Shown here: positions 52,522 to 62,011 of the stretch, piece after piece
Numbering within the stretch: the stretch's first letter is position 1
Layout: each line of letters begins with the position of its first letter
Source of the DNA: Tupaia tana
Taxonomy: Eukaryota; Chordata; Mammalia; Scandentia; Tupaiidae
Reading direction: 5' to 3'
DNA length: 64,000 bases
Assembly (NCBI GenBank): GCA_026018925.1
Contig: JAKSZU010000007.1
Span: 95,466,001-95,530,000 of the forward strand
Translations under genes and position numbers: made by a program
Notes under the pieces: generated by a model
Seen by the model: the letters and a program-made list of their open reading frames with translations, nothing else
The model's database searches: none
Told to the model about the DNA's origin: nothing

Positions 52522-52639
52522 AGGAGGATTTTGAAAGAAGGTTTTGGCCCAAGATGTGCTGTGTAACCCTCTGTAGCTCCTCCAGAGAACTTCGCTAAAG
52601 GCTTTTGCTTCCTGCCAATGCTTCTTGGAGTTCGGTTTT

Positions 52640-53283
52640 CTCTTTTTTTTACTTAAAAAAATTATTCAACTTTATTATTGTTGTTATTTGTTTATTTATT
52701 TATTTTTTTTTTTAGAGATTTTTGATATAGGGCACATACACTCTCCAGAGAGAGAAGAGAGACAGAAACCAAGAAATCACCACCCCACGGGGTGGCCATG
52801 CCGCAATCCCTTCTCCATTCTTCTCTCGGGATTTTGGGCATACATGCACACACGCCCAGCATGATATTTAAGCCACCAGGTCCAGGATTTGAACTGCGGT
52901 CGACTAGATGGGAATCTAGCCATTATGCCATCTGCTGGTCCCAAAGAGATATTTGCAATAGGGTATGTGCACTCGCCAAGAGACAGGAAAGACAGACAGA
53001 AAACCAGAAATCACCCCCTAGGGGCATGGCCACGCTGAAATCCCTTCTTCATTCTCCTCTCAGGATTTTGGGCATGCACACACACATGCCCCGGTGGGTG
53101 TTTCAAGCTGCTGGGTCCAGGACTTGAACTGCAGTAGACTACATGTGAGTCCAGTTACATAACCATTATGCCATCTACTGGTCCCCTGAGCATGATTTTC
53201 AAGCCACGAGGTCCAGGACTTGAACCATGGGCTGCCATGTGGGAGTCTAGCACCTTAAGCACCATACCACCTGTTGGCCCCAG
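52640..53283 (-). mobile_element. Three minus SINE copies in series
   Basis: 52640-52942 SINE-L, 52945-53185 SINE-L (CAATAGGGTATGTGCACTCG), 53186-53283 head fragment (GATTTTCAAGCCACGAGGTC). Confidence 0.88.
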
Positions 53284-53389
53284 GGGCTCGGCTTCTGTTG
53301 GACAAGGAGGGAGAAAAGGACCAGCTTTATACGTTTTGTGTATTTATGTCTTAGTGAGATAGGAGGGCCTCCTCGCCCTTGCTTATTCT

Positions 53390-53602
53390 GTACTCGCCAC
53401 CTGGAGTGTGCCTTTCCCACTGAGAGAGAACCCCTCGGTGACATGTGGTCGCGTCACAGTCTTTTCTCTGCTTCTCCTTCCTGTTGGGATTCTGGGAACC
53501 CATGCACACGCGCCCAGTGTGACTTCCAGCCATCAGGCCAGCCTTGAACCCATTCAGTCATGTGGGCTCTGGCTCCCTTAATTGCTGAGCTACTGGCCGG
53601 AC
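53390..53602 (-). mobile_element. SINE-M, diverged
   Basis: AACCCCTCGGTGACATGTGG, GCACACGCGCCCAGTGTGAC, CTGAGCTACTGGCCGGACC. Confidence 0.75.
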
Positions 53603-53669
53603 CTCCAGTTCCTTATTAAGCCATATCAGGACAGGTGACCAGCCCCCATCTGTGAGCTGCAAGCCATAT

Positions 53670-53956
53670 CTGTGTGTGTGTGTGTGTGTGTGTGTATTTT
53701 TTTTTTTTTTGAGAGGTTTTTGCTATAAGATGCGTTCGCTTGCCAGAAAGACAGAGACAGAGAGACAGAAAGCGAGAAATCACCCCCCCAGGGGGGATGG
53801 TCACGCTGCAATCCCTTCTCCTCCATTCTCCTCTCGGGATCTTGGGCATGCATGCACACGCACCTGGCGTGAGTTTAAGCCACCGGGTCTGGGACTCAAA
53901 CCACGATCAACTACATGGGACTCCAGAGACATAGCCATTACGCCAACTGCTGGTCC
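53670..53956 (-). mobile_element. SINE-L with (TG)n in tail, 17-bp TSD
   Basis: Perfect TSD TGAGCTGCAAGCCATAT at 53653-53669 and 53957-53973. The TG repeat (53671-53695) lies inside the TSDs, so it grew from the element's own tail. Confidence 0.95.
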
Positions 53957-54261
53957 TGAGCTGCAAGCCATATTAAATGGGAATTTTGCAACCATCGGAC
54001 TCCTTTTGATTCAAAGAAACTGTGCTGGTTTGTTGATTTTATAGCTTTCTGACTAGCATGCCTGTTGTTTTCCCTCTAACTTAGCTACGAAGCTCAACTT
54101 TTCTATTTCTGATCTATGTTTCCTTTTTCTCTTTAATGCCGGAGAGTGTGAGTTCACCACAGAAAGGGAGAGGGGGAGAAAAAGAAAACACTCCCCAGTG
54201 TGTGGGAGGCTGCGCACCAGCTAGTCTGCCGAGGATTCTCAGAGAGCAAACAATTGCCATG

Positions 54262-54478
54262 ATTGGTTCTCTTCATAAAACCTGACCTTCGAAACCTTGC
54301 TCTGATTGGCCACTAGAATCCCTCAGATTTGCATATCCAGCACCTCATGATTGGTCCAAAAGCAACCAATCATAACCCAGTGTTTACAACCAATCGCAGC
54401 CCATCGTTTACAACCAATCATAACCCAGGTTTTATGATCACTCATTCAACCAATCAAGGCCCACCAGCGTGTATATAA
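54262..54478 (+). promoter_or_regulatory. LTR promoter: seven CCAAT boxes, octamer, TATA
   Basis: CCAAT/ATTGG at 54262, 54305, 54350, 54366, 54390, 54414 and 54450, the last four all in the CCAAT sense. Spacings of about 24 bp separate 54366, 54390 and 54414. TATATAA follows at 54472. Confidence 0.8.
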
Positions 54479-54543
54479 CCACTGCCTGGCCCACAATAGC
54501 CAGACGACCAGGAAGACAATGAAGATGGCACAGAAGGCCAGGA

Positions 54544-54790
54544 AGACGACGACCCTGGAGAGCCTGAAGGGCTGAAACACTGCACAGTCTCCAGACGACC
54601 CTGAAGAGTTGTAACACTACATCGTCTCCGGACGACCCTGAAGAGCTGTGACACCATGTCGTCTCCGTGCTGCTCACAACAGACGACGCGACCCTAAAGA
54701 GTTGTAACACTGCGTCGTCTCTGTCGTCGTCTCCGTGCTGTACTGTGATGCCCACAATAAACAGACGACACTGAAGACACTGTGTCGTCT
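54544..54790 (+). repeat. Five inverted-repeat units in the LTR R region
   Basis: Units at about 54544, 54593, 54630, 54681 and 54763 each begin (A)GACGAC and most end GTCGTCT, its complement. Each could form a small RNA stem-loop. AATAAA lies between units 4 and 5. Confidence 0.7.
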
Positions 54791-55169
54791 CCGTGCGTCT
54801 CCGTGCTGTGACACTGCACTGCTTGTCCCAGCTCTCACTCCTTCCCTCAGGAAACCTGTTCGACTATCCCCCCGGGTCGGGACACCAGTGGGGTGTGATC
54901 ATACCGCAATCCTTTTATCCATCCTGTCAGGATTTGGGGCATGTCTACACATACACCTTGCATGGCTGTTTTGTTTTGTTTGCTTCAGATGTTTTTCAAG
55001 CTTCTGGGGATGGGACTCAAACCACTGCCAGCCATGTAGGATCTGGCCTTGTGCACACAGCACTTAACTACTGTGCCCTGATCGGGGACCAGCCCGATCT
55101 ATGTTTTCTTTGTCCTAAATTTTTCTTTTTCTTTCCTCCCTCCGTTCCTTCCTCCCTCTTTCTTCTTTC

Positions 55170-55392
55170 TTTTTTTTTTGTTTTTTCCCCACTCATGATA
55201 AAGTACATACAAGTGCATGTGCTCACTAGAGAGAGACAGGGCACCCTCCCAGGGCTCAGTCATGCCAAGACCCCTCCCTCCAGCCCTCCAGGCTGTCAGG
55301 GTCTCAGGAACGTGTGTGCATGCTCAGCGTGCTTTCAGGCCAGCTTTGCCAGGGACTCGAACTGTGGTCAGCATGTGCCTTCCAGCTCCGTA
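55170..55392 (-). mobile_element. SINE-M, diverged
   Basis: AAGTGCATGTGCTCACTAGA, GGGACTCGAACTGTGGTCAG. Confidence 0.75.
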
Positions 55393-55470
55393 TTCCGATG
55401 TGATTGCACTGCAGAGGCTGGGCTCCAGTTATCTTGTTTATTTACGTTTAACCTTAAAAATCTACTCTTT

Positions 55471-55728
55471 GGGACCAGCGTATGGGGTAAGGGTTATGTC
55501 GCTGGACTCCAGTATAGTCGACCGTGATTCAAGTGCTGGACCCGGCAGCTTGAAACTCACACCAGGTGCATGTGTGTGTGTGCCCAAAATCCCAAGAGGA
55601 GAATGGAGGAGAAGGGATTGCAGTGTGGCCATCCCCCCAGGGGGTGATTTCTCACTTTCTGTCTCTCTGTCTCTTGCTATCTCTCCAGCAAGGGCACACA
55701 CCATATAGGAAAAAAAAAATCTCTTAAA
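55471..55728 (+). mobile_element. SINE-L, diverged
   Basis: GGGACCAGCGTATGGGGTAA, TATAGTCGACCGTGATTCAA, CACACACCATATAGGAAAAA. Confidence 0.9.
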
Positions 55729-55747
55729 ATAAAAAAAGCCTTATATG

Positions 55748-55970
55748 GGGCCCAGCAGGTGGCATGGTGGTTAACAATATTTTGCCAGGTCAGCAGGTGG
55801 TATTGTGGTTAAGGGTGCTGGACTCCCACATGGCCAACCACGGTTCGAGTCCCAGACCTGGTGGTTTGCTTTCTCACTTTCTCTCTCTCTCTCACACACA
55901 TACACTCTGTTCCTCTCTGGTCAAATTAAAATAAAGTGAAATGAAATAATTCTTAAAAATATAAAAAACA
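55748..55970 (+). mobile_element. SINE-S head fragment then complete SINE-S
   Basis: 55748-55776 stops at GGTGGTTAACAATATTTTGC. 55787-55970 is complete with CTGGTCAAATTAAAATAAAG. Confidence 0.88.
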
Positions 55971-56046
55971 TTTTGCCAATCCTATCTCATCTGAAAGGTC
56001 GTTGGAAAGTCATGACATAATTTTCTATGCAAAAAAATGTGTCATG

Positions 56047-56215
56047 GGGCCGGCAGGTGGCATGGTGGTTAAGGGTGCTGGACTCCCACATGGCTGACTG
56101 CAGTTCAACTCCTGGACCTGGCAACTTGCTTTCTCATTTCCTCTCTCTCTTTCTCGCTCTGTCCCTCACTGGTCAAATTAAAATAAAAAGTAAAGTTAAA
56201 TAAAATAATTCTTTA
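56047..56215 (+). mobile_element. SINE-S, first of two at one target site
   Basis: Bounded by AAAAAAATGTGTCATG at 56031-56046 and 56216-56231. Starts GGGCCGGCAGGTGGCATGGT. Confidence 0.95.
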
Positions 56216-56231
56216 AAAAAAATGTGTCATG

Positions 56232-56511
56232 GGACCAGCAGTTAGCGTAATGGCTATGTCGCTGGACTCTCACGTAGTCGACCGTGGTTCGAGTCCCGGA
56301 CCCGGTGGCTTAAACTCACGCCGGGCGCGTGTGCGTGCGTGCCCAAGATCCCGAGAGGAGAATGGAGAAAAAGGAATTGTGGTGTGACCATCCCCCCTGG
56401 GGGGTGATTTTTTGCTTTCTGTCTCTCTGTCTCTCTCTGTCTGTCTGGCGAGTGCACGTGCCCTAAAAAGCAAAAACCTCTCCAAAAAAAAAAGAAAAAA
56501 GAAAAAAAAAG
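56232..56511 (+). mobile_element. SINE-L, second at the same target site (reference copy)
   Basis: Bounded by the same 16-mer at 56216-56231 and 56512-56527. A box TAGCGTAATGG 56243-56253, B box GGTTCGAGTCC 56286-56296 (32 bp between them), hairpin CCCCCCTGGGGGG 56392-56404. This is a good model for the family. Confidence 0.96.
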
Positions 56512-56593
56512 AAAAAAATGTGTCATGACTTCCCCAATAACCCAATATCTCCTTATTTTTTGCTTTCTCTGACGTATTATAAAAACAAATCCC

Positions 56594-56930
56594 AGGCTGG
56601 CCGGTGGCATGGTGGTTAAGGTGCTGGTACTCTCACGACTAACCACAGTTTGCGTCCTGGATCTGGCAGCTTACTTTCTCACTTTTCCCTTTTCTCTGTC
56701 TCTCTCTGGTCAAATTAAAAAATAATAAATAAAAATAAATAAATAAATAACAAATAAATAAAACAGATTCCTGGGGCCAACAGGTGGCATGGTGGTTAAT
56801 GCTCTGGACTCCCCAACTGCTGACTGCAGTTCAAGTCCTAGACCTGTTGGCTTGCTTTCGCACTTTCCCTCTCTCTCTCTGTCTCCCTTTGTTGAGTGCA
56901 AGTACCTTATAGCAAATTAAAAAAAATAAT
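56594..56930 (+). mobile_element. SINE-S then mosaic SINE
   Basis: 56594-56762 is short. 56772-56930 has a short-type head and CT tract but ends GTACCTTATAGCAAATTAAA like the long families. Confidence 0.85.
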
Positions 56931-56934
56931 AATC

Positions 56935-57430
56935 AGGACCAGCAGATAACATGATGGACAGTTACATCGCTGGGCTCCTATGTAGTCAACTGAGGTTCAA
57001 GTCCCGGACCCAGTGGTTTCAAACTCATAGTGGGCATGTTTGTGTGTATGCCCAAGATCCCAAGAGGAGAATGAAGGAAAGAGGATTGTAGTGTGGCTAT
57101 TCCTCTGGGGGGTGATTTCTTGCTTTTTGTCTCTCTGTCTCTCCAGTGAGCATACGCACTAGCAAAAATCTCTCTTAAAAAAAAATAATAGGGACCGGCA
57201 GATGACATAATGGTTACATCGCTGGGCTCCCATGTAGTAGACTATGGACCGATGGCTTGAAACTCACATTGGGTGTGTGTGCGTGTGGGTGCCTGAGAGG
57301 AGAATGGAGGAGAAGGGATTACGGCATGGTCATCTCCCCAGGGGGTGATTTCTCTCTTTCTGTCTCTCTTTCTCTTTCTGGCAGACACACAGGCAGTATA
57401 ATAAAAATCTCTCAAAACAAAAAAATAATA
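56935..57430 (+). mobile_element. Two SINE-L copies
   Basis: 56935-57188 (AGCAGATAACATGATGGACA) and 57191-57430, in which the B box region is deleted (AGTAGACTATGGACCGATGG). Confidence 0.85.
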
Positions 57431-57519
57431 ATTAATAAACTAATAATTTTTGAATAATTTCATTAAAATTTTCAAATTTAATTTATAAAATTTATAACTT
57501 TATTAACTTTATTCATCAT
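57431..57519. other. AT-rich spacer
   Basis: Simple AT-rich sequence between SINEs, probably the tail of the next minus copy. Confidence 0.5.
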
Positions 57520-57658
57520 TATTATTTTTTAATTGATCAGAGAGAAGCAGAGAGAGAGAGAGAAAGGTAAAGTGAGAAAGCAAGCCGCCAGGTCCAGCAC
57601 TTAAACTGCAGTTGCCCATGTGGGAGTCCAGCTCCGTCACCGCGCCACCTACTGGCCC
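57520..57658 (-). mobile_element. SINE-S
   Basis: TTAATTGATCAGAGAGAAGC, AGCAAGCCGCCAGGTCCAGC, CGCGCCACCTACTGGCCCC. Confidence 0.88.
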
Positions 57659-57664
57659 CAATAA

Positions 57665-57908
57665 AATATATATATTTTTTGCTATAGGGCGCACGTTCTC
57701 ACCAGAGACAGAGAGACAGAAAGCGAGAAATCATCCCCCAGGGGTGGTGGCTACGCCGCAATCCCTTCTCCTCCATTCTCCTCTGGGGATCTTGGGCACG
57801 CACGCACACGCGCCCGGTGTGAGTTTAAGCCACTGGGTCTGGGACTTGAAACACAGTCGACTACGTGGGAGTCCAGTGACATAGCTATTATGCTAACTGC
57901 TGGTCCCA
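57665..57908 (-). mobile_element. SINE-L
   Basis: TTTTTTGCTATAGGGCGCAC to CTAACTGCTGGTCCC. CCAATAAAATA on both sides is the likely TSD. Confidence 0.93.
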
Positions 57909-57984
57909 ATAAAATAATTATTGAAAAAAAAAAGTTCCAGACATTATATCATTTCACCTGACTTATTTCAGTATTTATCTTTGT

Positions 57985-58126
57985 TTTTTCTTGAGGTTTT
58001 TGCTTGCAGGGCACATGTGCTCACCAGAGGCAGAGAGAGATAGAGAGGGAAAGTGAGAAATCTCTCCCCAGGGGGATGACCACGCTGGGGAGTCCTTTGT
58101 CCTCCATTCTCCACCTGGGATTTTGG

Positions 58127-58157
<31 letters not shown>

Positions 58158-58238
58158 TCCTGCATGATTTTTAAGCAGAATCATGGTCAGCCATGTGGGC
58201 CTCCAGTTCCTCAACCACCACGCCACCTTCTGGCCCCT
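57985..58238 (-). mobile_element. SINE-M with (CA)n
   Basis: TTTTTGCTTGCAGGGCACAT, a CA repeat at 58131-58154 in the body, CCACCTTCTGGCCCC. Confidence 0.88.
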
Positions 58239-58269
58239 TGTATCTTTTATTTTTTATTTTTTTATTTTT

Positions 58270-58538
58270 ATTTTTTTTATTTTTTTTGGAGAGGTTTTTG
58301 CTATAGGGAGCGTGCGCTCGCCAGACAGACAGAGAGAGACAGAGAGATAGAAAGCAGGAAATCACCCCCCAGGGGGGATGGCCACGCCGCAATCCCTTCT
58401 CCTCCATTCTCCTCTCGGGATCTTGGGTACGCACGCACATGCACCCGGCGTGAGTTTAAGCCGCCGGGTCCGGGACTCGAACCGCGGTTGACTACGTGGG
58501 AGTCCAGCGACATAGCCATTACACTAACTGCTGGTCCC
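58270..58538 (-). mobile_element. SINE-L, TSD
   Basis: GTATCTTTTATTTTT is found before the poly(T) and again directly after the head (from 58539). Confidence 0.94.
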
Positions 58539-58544
58539 GTATCT

Positions 58545-58780
58545 TTTATTTTTTTCATTAAGGGTGTGTGCACTAAGCAAGGAGAGGAGACAGGAGGAGT
58601 TAGCGCCCCCTAGTGGGGTGTGGTCACGGGGCAATTTCTTCTCCACTTCTCCATCTGGTCTGGATCTGGCCCGTACACATCACGTGCCAGTTGCGTTTCT
58701 CCAGCTCCTGGGGCTGGAATTCACACTGGCGGGTCATGGAGGATCCGGTTCCCTTCACTACTAGGCCATGGCCCAGGCCA
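58545..58780 (-). mobile_element. SINE-M carrying a CTCF-like core
   Basis: AGGGTGTGTGCACTAAGCAA to AGGCCATGGCCCAGGCC. The hairpin region has become GCGCCCCCTAGTGG. Confidence 0.8.
58603..58616 (-). promoter_or_regulatory. CTCF core motif match
   Basis: On the minus strand this reads CCACTAGGGGGCGC, the classical CTCF core. Motif only; occupancy is unknown. Confidence 0.5.
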
Positions 58781-58871
58781 GTATTTATATCTGACAGAGC
58801 TTTTCCAAACATAACCCCAACGCCACTAGACTTACAAAAATGAATACACGTGTTCTAAAATTGTTAGATAC

Positions 58872-59140
58872 TGGTCTAGCCAGTGGCATGGTAGTTAAAG
58901 TGGCTGGATTGCACATAGCTGATGGTGTGGTTCAAGTTCTGGACCAAGTAACTTGAAAAAAGAATTTTTTTTTTTTTTTTAGAATTACTGTATTTAACTT
59001 TATTTAACTTTAATTTGACCAGAGAGGGACAGAGTGAGTGAAAAGAGAGAGAGAGAGAAAGCCTCCAGGTCCAGGAATTGAACCATGGTTGGCCATGTGG
59101 AATTCCGGCATCCTTAACCACCACGCCACCTGCCGGCCCC
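58872..59140. mobile_element. SINE-M head (+) then SINE-S (-)
   Basis: 58872-58962 plus head fragment (TGGTCTAGCCAGTGGCATGG). 58965-59140 minus short copy (TAATTTGACCAGAGAGGGAC). Confidence 0.85.
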
Positions 59141-59316
59141 TAAAATACATTATTTAATACCTACTTCAGGTTCAGATGTCTTCACGGGTTGGTTTGCTCT
59201 AATCAGGACTCAAATAAGGGCCAGAGTTTTCATTTGGTTGATGTATCTCGTAAGTAACTTAATTTAGAACTGTTCCATGCTGCACGGGTACTGTGCTGGG
59301 CAAGAGGTGGGTCCCA
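59141..59316. other. Short unique stretch
   Basis: No gene or repeat is recognised. Confidence 0.5.
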
Positions 59317-59775
59317 GGACCAGCAGATGGCCTAACGGTTACGTCGTTGGACTCCCATGTAGTCGACCATGGTTTGAGTCCCAGACCCGGAGACTCAGAA
59401 CTCAACGCTAGGTGTATGTGCATGCATGCCCCAAATCCCGAGAGCATGGAGGAGAAGGGATCGTGGCACAGCCATCCCCCTGGGGGGTGATTTCTCGTTT
59501 TCTGTCTCTCTGGCAAGTGCATGTGCCCTATAGCAAAAACCTTTCTTAAAAAATATAAAGAGAGAGAGAGAAGCTGGATCCCATATGGTGACCATGGTTC
59601 AAATCCCCAACCTGGTTAGCTTGGCAAACACTCTGAGGACATGCGTGCCCGTGATCGCCTGTGACCCTATGGGCTGGTGGGCTGGGAGGAGCAAGGCATG
59701 ACCAGACTCCAGAGCGTGCTCCTCTCTCTGTCACTGTCTCTCTCTTACTCTCCCTATCTCGTGTGTGCATACACC
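59317..59775 (+). mobile_element. SINE-L then SINE-M relic
   Basis: 59317-59556 SINE-L (AGCAGATGGCCTAACGGTTA). 59573-59775 has a worn head (GCTGGATCCCATATGGTGAC). Confidence 0.8.
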
Positions 59776-59817
59776 AGCTCTATCATGAAGAAAGACAATT
59801 TAAGTTTAATCTCTATT

Positions 59818-59985
59818 TTTTTTTTTTTTTTTTTAGTTTTTGCTATAGGGTGTGTGTGTTCACCAGAAAGAAAGGAAAAGTGAGAAGTCACCACCAGTGG
59901 ATGGCCCCACCACAATCCCTTCTCCTCCATCCTCCTCTCAGGATCTTGGGCATGCACGCACATGCTTCTGGCATGTTTTTCTTTT
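59818..59985 (-). mobile_element. Long SINE, head missing
   Basis: TTTTTGCTATAGGGTGTGTG ... CATGCTTCTGGCATGTTTTT, then T-rich sequence. Confidence 0.8.
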
Positions 59986-60019
59986 TATATTTTCCCTTTT
60001 TTAAAAGATTTTTTTTTTT

Positions 60020-60066
<47 letters not shown>

Positions 60067-60289
60067 ATAGGGCGCGTGTGCTTGCCAGACAGACAGAGAG
60101 AGAGAAAGCAAGAAATCACCCCCCAGGGGGGATGACCACACCGCAATCCCTTCTCCATTCTCCTCTTGGGATCTTGGGCACGCACGCACACGTGCCCAGC
60201 GTGAGTTTTAAGCCACTGGGTCTGGGATTCGAACCGCGGTCAACTACGTGGGAGTCCAGTGACATAGCCATTAGGCTAACTGCTGGTCC
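60020..60289 (-). mobile_element. SINE-L with T37 tail
   Basis: Thirty-seven T (60026-60062), then TGCTATAGGGCGCGTGTGCT to GGCTAACTGCTGGTCCCC. The long pure tail suggests a recent insertion. Confidence 0.94.
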
Positions 60290-60291
60290 CC

Positions 60292-60455
60292 AAAGATTTT
60301 TTGCCATAAGGTGCATACATTTTCTGGAGAGAGACAGAGACAGAAGGAAAATTAGAAATCACCCCCCAGGGTAGATGGTCAGGCTGCAATCTCTTCTCCA
60401 TTCTCCTCTTGAGATTTCGGGCACTCACGCACACGTGCCTGGCATGTTTTTCTTT
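60292..60455 (-). mobile_element. Long SINE, head missing
   Basis: TTTTTTGCCATAAGGTGCAT ... GTGCCTGGCATGTTTTTC. It breaks at the same body position as the copy ending near 59985. Confidence 0.8.
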
Positions 60456-60479
60456 TTCTATTTCTTTTCTTTTTTATTT

Positions 60480-60660
60480 CATTTCATTTGTTAAAAGTAT
60501 TTGATTCAACTCTATTTATTTAATTTATTTATTGTAATTTGACCAGAGAGGGACAGAGACAGAGGGAAAGTGAGAAAGCAAGTTGCCAGGTCTGGGACTT
60601 GAACTGCAGTCAGCCATGTGGGAGTTCACCGCTCTTAATCACCATGCCACCTGTCGGCCC
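60480..60660 (-). mobile_element. SINE-S
   Basis: TAATTTGACCAGAGAGGGAC, CCATGCCACCTGTCGGCCCC. Confidence 0.9.
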
Positions 60661-60675
60661 CTGTTTTGTTTTGTT

Positions 60676-60933
60676 TTGTTTTTAAGACTTTTTGCCATAG
60701 GGCATGTGCACTTGCAGGAGAGGGAGTGAGATAAAGACAGAGAGAGGGAATATGAGAAATCACCCAGTTGGGGTGGATGGCCATGCCACAATCCCTTCTG
60801 CATTCTCCTTTCAGGGTTTTGAGCACGTGCACACATGTGCCCAGTGTGATTTTCATGCTGCTGGGTCTGGACTTGAATTGCAAAGTCAGCCATGTGGGAT
60901 CCAGCCACCTTAAGCACCATGCCATCCGCTGGT
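60676..60933 (-). mobile_element. SINE-M
   Basis: ACTTTTTGCCATAGGGCATG, CACCCAGTTGGGGTGG, CCATGCCATCCGCTGGTCC. Confidence 0.88.
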
Positions 60934-60957
60934 CCAGTTTACAAAATGAATCTAGAG

Positions 60958-61132
60958 GGGCCGGCAGGTGGCATGGTGGTTAAGGGCGCTGGACTTCCAC
61001 ATGGCTGACCGTGGTTCAGGTTCTGGACCTGGCGGCTTGCTTTCTCACTTTCTCTCTCTCTTTCTCTCTGTGCCTCTCTGGTCGAATTGAAATAAATAAA
61101 TAAATAAATAAAATAAAATTATTTAAAAAAAA
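60958..61132 (+). mobile_element. SINE-S
   Basis: GGGGCCGGCAGGTGGCATGG, CTCTGGTCGAATTGAAATAA. Confidence 0.92.
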
Positions 61133-61199
61133 GAGACTAGAATATTTCCACTTTTCTTTCTTTTCTTTTCTTCTTTTTTTATTTTTAAATAAAGTTTGG

Positions 61200-61535
61200 G
61201 GTCTTTTTTTTTTTAAGAATTACTTTATTTAACTTTATTTATTTATTTACTTAAATTTCACCAGGGAGGAAGAGAGAGAGAGAGAAAGTGAGAAAGCAAG
61301 CTGCCAGGTCCAGGACTCAAACTGTGGTCAGCCATGTGGGAGTCCAGCACCCTTAACCACGATGTCACCTGCTGGCCCCAGGGTCTTTTTTTAAAATAAT
61401 TATTTATTTAATTTTATTCATCCATTCATTTTAATTTGACCAGACACACACACACACAGAGTGAGAAAATGAGAAGGCAAGCCACCAGGTCCAGGACTCG
61501 AACCATGGTTGGCTTTGTGGGAGTCTAACACCTTA
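61200..61535 (-). mobile_element. Two SINE-S copies
   Basis: 61200-61380 (AAATTTCACCAGGGAGGAAG) and 61385-61535 (TTGACCAGACACACACACAC). Confidence 0.88.
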
Positions 61536-61720
61536 TACATGATAGCACTTGTGATACACTGGTGGGAGAACAAAGCACCTCGATGGGGTCTCGTCACACC
61601 CCACCCCTTCCTGCAGCCCTGCAGCTCGTCTGCACTCGGCCATGTGCCCAGGCACCTGCCGCGTTTGCAGGCTGACTCAGGTCCGAGCTCGCTGTCGGCC
61701 ACGTGGCTTCTAGCACTTAG
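61536..61720 (-). mobile_element. SINE-M relic
   Basis: CACCTCGATGGGGTCTCGTC, CGTTTGCAGGCTGACTCAGG. Confidence 0.6.
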
Positions 61721-62000
61721 CGCAGTTTGCCGCCATCTGTGCCGCCAGGCCAGGCCTCTTCCCGCTCTTTGTCTTGTTTAAAGGAAACCAGTGCCTTTGT
61801 GAGAAGCTCGACAGTCCAGAAGGTTTGGCTGGTTGCTGGCCGGTGGTGGATTAACTTGTCCTTCCGTCCCTGGTACCCCAGTAAGCGGAAAGCTGGATCC
61901 ACAGGTTGATTAGCTTTAGGTTTGCCGCTTGGGCAAGAACACCTGTTTGGCCACGGGCGCTGTGTACCTAGCATTACCTCCATCCGCAGGCACGTAATGT
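61721..62000. other. Unique stretch, no gene assigned
   Basis: An 88-codon frame runs on the minus strand (61717-61983), but no start context, splice sites or similarity is recognised. Confidence 0.4.
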
Positions 62001-62011
62001 CTGGTTAAGAT

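Larger units (their letters stand above)
54201..54884 (+). mobile_element. Solo LTR of an endogenous retrovirus
   Basis: Starts TGTGGGAGGC, ends GGGTCGGGACA, and is flanked by a perfect 6-bp duplication CCAGTG (54195-54200, 54885-54890). A 6-bp target favours a class II (betaretrovirus-like) origin, by inference. It has seven CCAAT boxes, an octamer ATTTGCAT (54327-54334), TATATAA (54472-54478) and AATAAA (54756-54761), so it reads on the plus strand. No viral genes remain. Confidence 0.92.
54122..55095 (-). mobile_element. SINE-M split by a solo LTR
   Basis: Tail part 54122-54200, rest 54885-55095 (CATACCGCAATCC to CTGATCGGGGACCAGCCC). TSD GATCTATGTTT at 54111-54121 and 55096-55106. Confidence 0.88.

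Noticed and set aside
56243..56296. tRNA gene suggested by A and B boxes
   Set aside because: Repeated more than a hundred times with SINE bodies and poly(A). The heads cannot fold into complete cloverleaves, so they are SINE promoters.
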